DNA of 31,458 nucleotides from assembly GCA_964625865.1 (NCBI GenBank), contig CAZVEV010000038.1:1-31458 (forward strand). Reading direction: 5' to 3'. Both the position numbers and the translations under genes were made by a program. This document shows, piece after piece, positions 31,012 through 31,458 of the stretch. Origin of the DNA: CAZVEV01 sp964625865. Lineage in GTDB: Bacteria; Planctomycetota; Phycisphaerae; SM23-33. Numbering within the stretch: the first letter of the stretch is position 1; each line of letters starts with the position of its first letter. The notes beneath the pieces were generated by a model. It was given only the letters and a program-made list of their open reading frames with translations. It made no database searches and was not told the origin of the DNA.

Positions 31012-31353
31012 ATGACTGACGATATGCGAGAAGACCGTGTTGACGAGACCCCCGTGACCGTCGTCGACAACAGATACCTCATGCTCGTTGGCGGGCTGCT
31101 GCTGATCATCAGCCTGACGCTGGGCTACCTGTGGCAGGCCGAACGCGCGCGGCGCATCACAACTGAGGGGCGAATTGCCGCACTCGAGCAGCGCGTTGCC
31201 CAACTGAGCCGTGAACTGGCCCTCGCCCGGACCAGCGCCGCAGGCGGGGGCAAGGGTCCCAAGACCTTCACCCTGCCGCCCGGCGTGCCCCTGGAGTCGT
31301 TCCTCAAGAACATGCCCCCGCCGAAGACCCCTGAGTCCACGTCGCCGGAGTAA
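31012..31353 (+). CDS. Small single-pass membrane coiled-coil protein
   Basis: This 113-residue protein has an acidic cytoplasmic N-terminus (about 20 residues), one membrane helix (YLMLVGGLLLIISLTLGYLW, about 22-42), a short coiled coil (EGRIAALEQRVAQLSRELAL, about 52-71) and a Gly/Pro-rich tail (LPPGVPLESFLKNMPPP). It starts 3 bases after the radical SAM stop, so the two are probably one transcript. No family is recognised. The shape resembles small septum or envelope scaffold proteins, but that is only an impression. Confidence 0.7.
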   Translation: MTDDMREDRVDETPVTVVDNRYLMLVGGLLLIISLTLGYLWQAERARRITTEGRIAALEQRVAQLSRELALARTSAAGGGKGPKTFTLPPGVPLESFLKNMPPPKTPESTSPE

Positions 31354-31458
31354 CGCTGCGCCCGGCACGCGGGGGGAGGCGCCTCGCAACACGGGACGCG
31401 CCGCAGGGCTTACGCATCTAAACTCCTTAGCCGAAGAATCATCCGAAACACAGAAGAG

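Noticed and set aside
29308..31392. 694-codon open frame on the minus strand opposite the radical SAM gene
   Set aside because: The plus strand carries the Fe4S4 cysteine motif and full family pattern; the antisense frame has no recognisable domain.

Overview
The window is GC-rich DNA that most resembles a planctomycete, probably of the Phycisphaerae. The clues are a Rho factor with a long Lys/Ala and acidic N-terminal extension, a Tat-exported sulfatase, large secreted proteins of no recognised family, and a divergent flagellar operon. This placement is inference; there is no rRNA gene or other phylogenetic anchor here.

Bases 1-2727 are the tRNA-proximal end of an integrative element: a rearranged replication (primase/helicase-type) gene remnant, a small accessory gene, an HTH gene with a textbook sigma70 promoter, and a tyrosine integrase whose last codons run antisense into a tRNA-Lys(CUU) gene. 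Bases 2834-6965 are housekeeping: a small membrane PH-like protein (minus strand), coaE, rho and a HAD phosphatase. Bases 7250-10353 hold an exported fusion of an Ntn-type acyltransferase domain with an alpha/beta hydrolase domain, convergent with a homocysteine-methyltransferase-type gene.

Bases 10705-24820 are the centrepiece: a MerR-type regulator followed by a tightly packed flagellar export operon in the order fliF-fliG fusion, fliH, fliI, fliJ, fliN-like, fliO, fliP, fliQ, fliR, flhB, flhA, flhF, flhG, then fliA and a small unknown gene. Most junctions overlap (ATGA or similar), so translational coupling is likely. Two departures stand out. FliF and FliG are one polypeptide that lacks the usual FliG N-terminal domain. 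FlhB stops before the autocleaving NPTH domain that normally switches export specificity. FliM, rod, hook, filament and stator genes are absent from the window.

Bases 25034-31353 are an accessory stretch for the cell surface or periplasm: a Tat sulfatase, a 44-codon orphan Tat leader, a secreted protein of unknown function, a lipoprotein with a terpene-cyclase-like repeat, a B12-type radical SAM enzyme and a small membrane coiled-coil protein. Two families of long imperfect palindromes (two copies and three copies) are scattered through the chromosome-like part, usually just after stop codons; one copy lies inside the coding start of the lipoprotein gene.
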